DNA from: Laspinema sp. D2d
Lineage (GTDB): Bacteria > Cyanobacteriota > Cyanobacteriia > Cyanobacteriales > Laspinemataceae
Length of the DNA: 64,000 nucleotides
NCBI RefSeq assembly: GCF_025370755.1
Contig: NZ_JAMXFC010000005.1
Coordinates: forward strand, 62,001 to 126,000
Direction: 5' to 3'
The position numbers and the translations under genes are program-made. The notes under the pieces were generated by a model. It was not told the DNA's origin and made no database searches. It was given only the letters and a program-made list of their open reading frames with translations. Shown here piece by piece: positions 63,321 through 64,000 of the stretch (positions are counted from its first letter, which is position 1; every line of letters begins with the position of its first letter).

Positions 63321-64000
63321 ATGAGGTATCGCGCTTTAATTGTCGCATTTCTAGCAGTATGCTTGAGCGTGCTAACGGCTTGTAGTGAAGGGCCGACTGT
63401 GGGGAGTACAGAACTCACCTATGATGATATTAGAAACACGGGTTTAGCAAATAGCTGTCCGGAATTGGCAGAAACCGCTCGGGGTGCAATTCCCATTGAG
63501 GGCAGCCAATCTTATTTGCTGAGTGAGCTGTGTTTGCAACCGACGGAATATTTCGTTCTGGAAGAAGGCTCCAATAAACGGAAAGAAGCCGAATATATTC
63601 CCAGCAAACCTTTGACTCGTTATACCTCCTCCCTGACCCAAATCTCTGGACCCTTAGAAGTGGGTGGAGATGGCAGCCTCACCTTCGTGGAAAAAGATGG
63701 GATCGACTTCCAAGCGATTACCGTCATGCTTCCGGGTGGTGAGGAAGTTCCTTTCCTGTTTACCGTCAAAGGACTCAAAGCCAAAAGTCAACCCGGACTT
63801 GATAGCATTAATACCTCCACCGACTTTGAAGGCGACTATACCGTTCCCTCCTACCGTTCTGCTTCTTTCCTCGACCCCAAAGGTCGTGGCGGAGCCACGG
63901 GATATGATAACGCCGTTGCGTTGCCTGCCAGCTCGGATGCACAGGATTTGAATCGGTCCAATGTTAAGCGTGCACTTCAGGGTAAAGGTCATATTTCCCT
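63321..64000 (+). CDS. psbO: photosystem II manganese-stabilizing protein PsbO, 5' part
   Basis: The first ~226 residues; the C-terminus lies past the right edge. PsbO caps the oxygen-evolving Mn4CaO5 cluster on the lumenal side. The signal region ends in L-T-A-C (~18-21), a lipobox, suggesting a lipid-anchored form. The mature protein shows LTYDDIRNTGLANSCPEL and the second Cys in SELCLQP, which form the conserved disulfide, and later GGDGSLTFVEKDGIDFQAITV. ATG at 63321; AAAGG lies upstream at ~63310-63314. Confidence 0.96.
   Translation, partial: MRYRALIVAFLAVCLSVLTACSEGPTVGSTELTYDDIRNTGLANSCPELAETARGAIPIEGSQSYLLSELCLQPTEYFVLEEGSNKRKEAEYIPSKPLTRYTSSLTQISGPLEVGGDGSLTFVEKDGIDFQAITVMLPGGEEVPFLFTVKGLKAKSQPGLDSINTSTDFEGDYTVPSYRSASFLDPKGRGGATGYDNAVALPASSDAQDLNRSNVKRALQGKGHIS

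Overview
The window is chromosomal DNA from a cyanobacterium. The evidence is psbO at the right edge, a Psb28-family gene, a phycobiliprotein and a phycobilisome linker, the plastid-type families Ycf46 and DUF1257 (Ycf35-like), a PII protein with Ser49 and Tyr51, and the very frequent HIP1 octamer GCGATCGC in genes and spacers. The large multidomain Ser/Thr kinases, sensor kinases and STAND/WD40 proteins, together with long spacers, point to a filamentous, large-genome member (Oscillatoriales-like; inference only). No tRNA, rRNA, CRISPR array or intact insertion sequence was recognised.

Layout. 1-5.2 kb: recN (cut by the left edge), a small membrane protein, ppa, panD, an MBL-fold hydrolase and a pentapeptide-repeat protein. 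5.7-11 kb: a 1765-aa kinase/ATPase/GAF/SpoIIE-phosphatase protein. 11.1-14.8 kb: PhoD-type phosphatase with four N-terminal repeats, and an LPG-synthase-like membrane protein. 14.9-20.2 kb: a chaperone/AAA island: DUF2997, a membrane-anchored HTH-GrpE fusion and an Hsp70 on the + strand, converging on two DUF1257 genes and ycf46 on the - strand. 20.3-26.7 kb: three sensor kinases in a row on the - strand. 27.4-28.3 kb: HtpX-type protease. 28.4-34.8 kb: a two-gene STAND-type module (P-loop ATPase plus inactive-STAND-like/TPR/STAND/14xWD40 protein). 36.6-43.4 kb: a giant kinase/ATPase/GAF/histidine kinase/receiver/cyclase protein, paralogous over its first ~1500 residues to the 5.7 kb gene. 44.3-49.8 kb: phycobilisome linker, bilin-binding phycobiliprotein, GvpL/F-like protein, an unknown protein built from an internal duplication, and a Ser/Thr kinase with a C-terminal propeller-like half, all on the - strand. 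50-64 kb: mostly housekeeping and photosynthesis genes: ferredoxin, lumenal pentapeptide protein, YraN, queA, rpmF, HD phosphohydrolase, psb28, glnB, rdgB, phosphohexomutase, an RTX-repeat protein and psbO (cut by the right edge).

How it fits together. Much of the window is signal transduction: three Ser/Thr kinases, three stand-alone histidine kinases and one fused hybrid, with phosphatase and cyclase outputs. The best candidates for under-described systems are the STAND/ATPase pair, the Hsp70/GrpE-HTH/DUF2997/DUF1257/Ycf46 island, and the kinase/duplicated-protein/GvpL-F operon, which has no gvpA in the window. Functions given for these three are inferred from domains and gene order.
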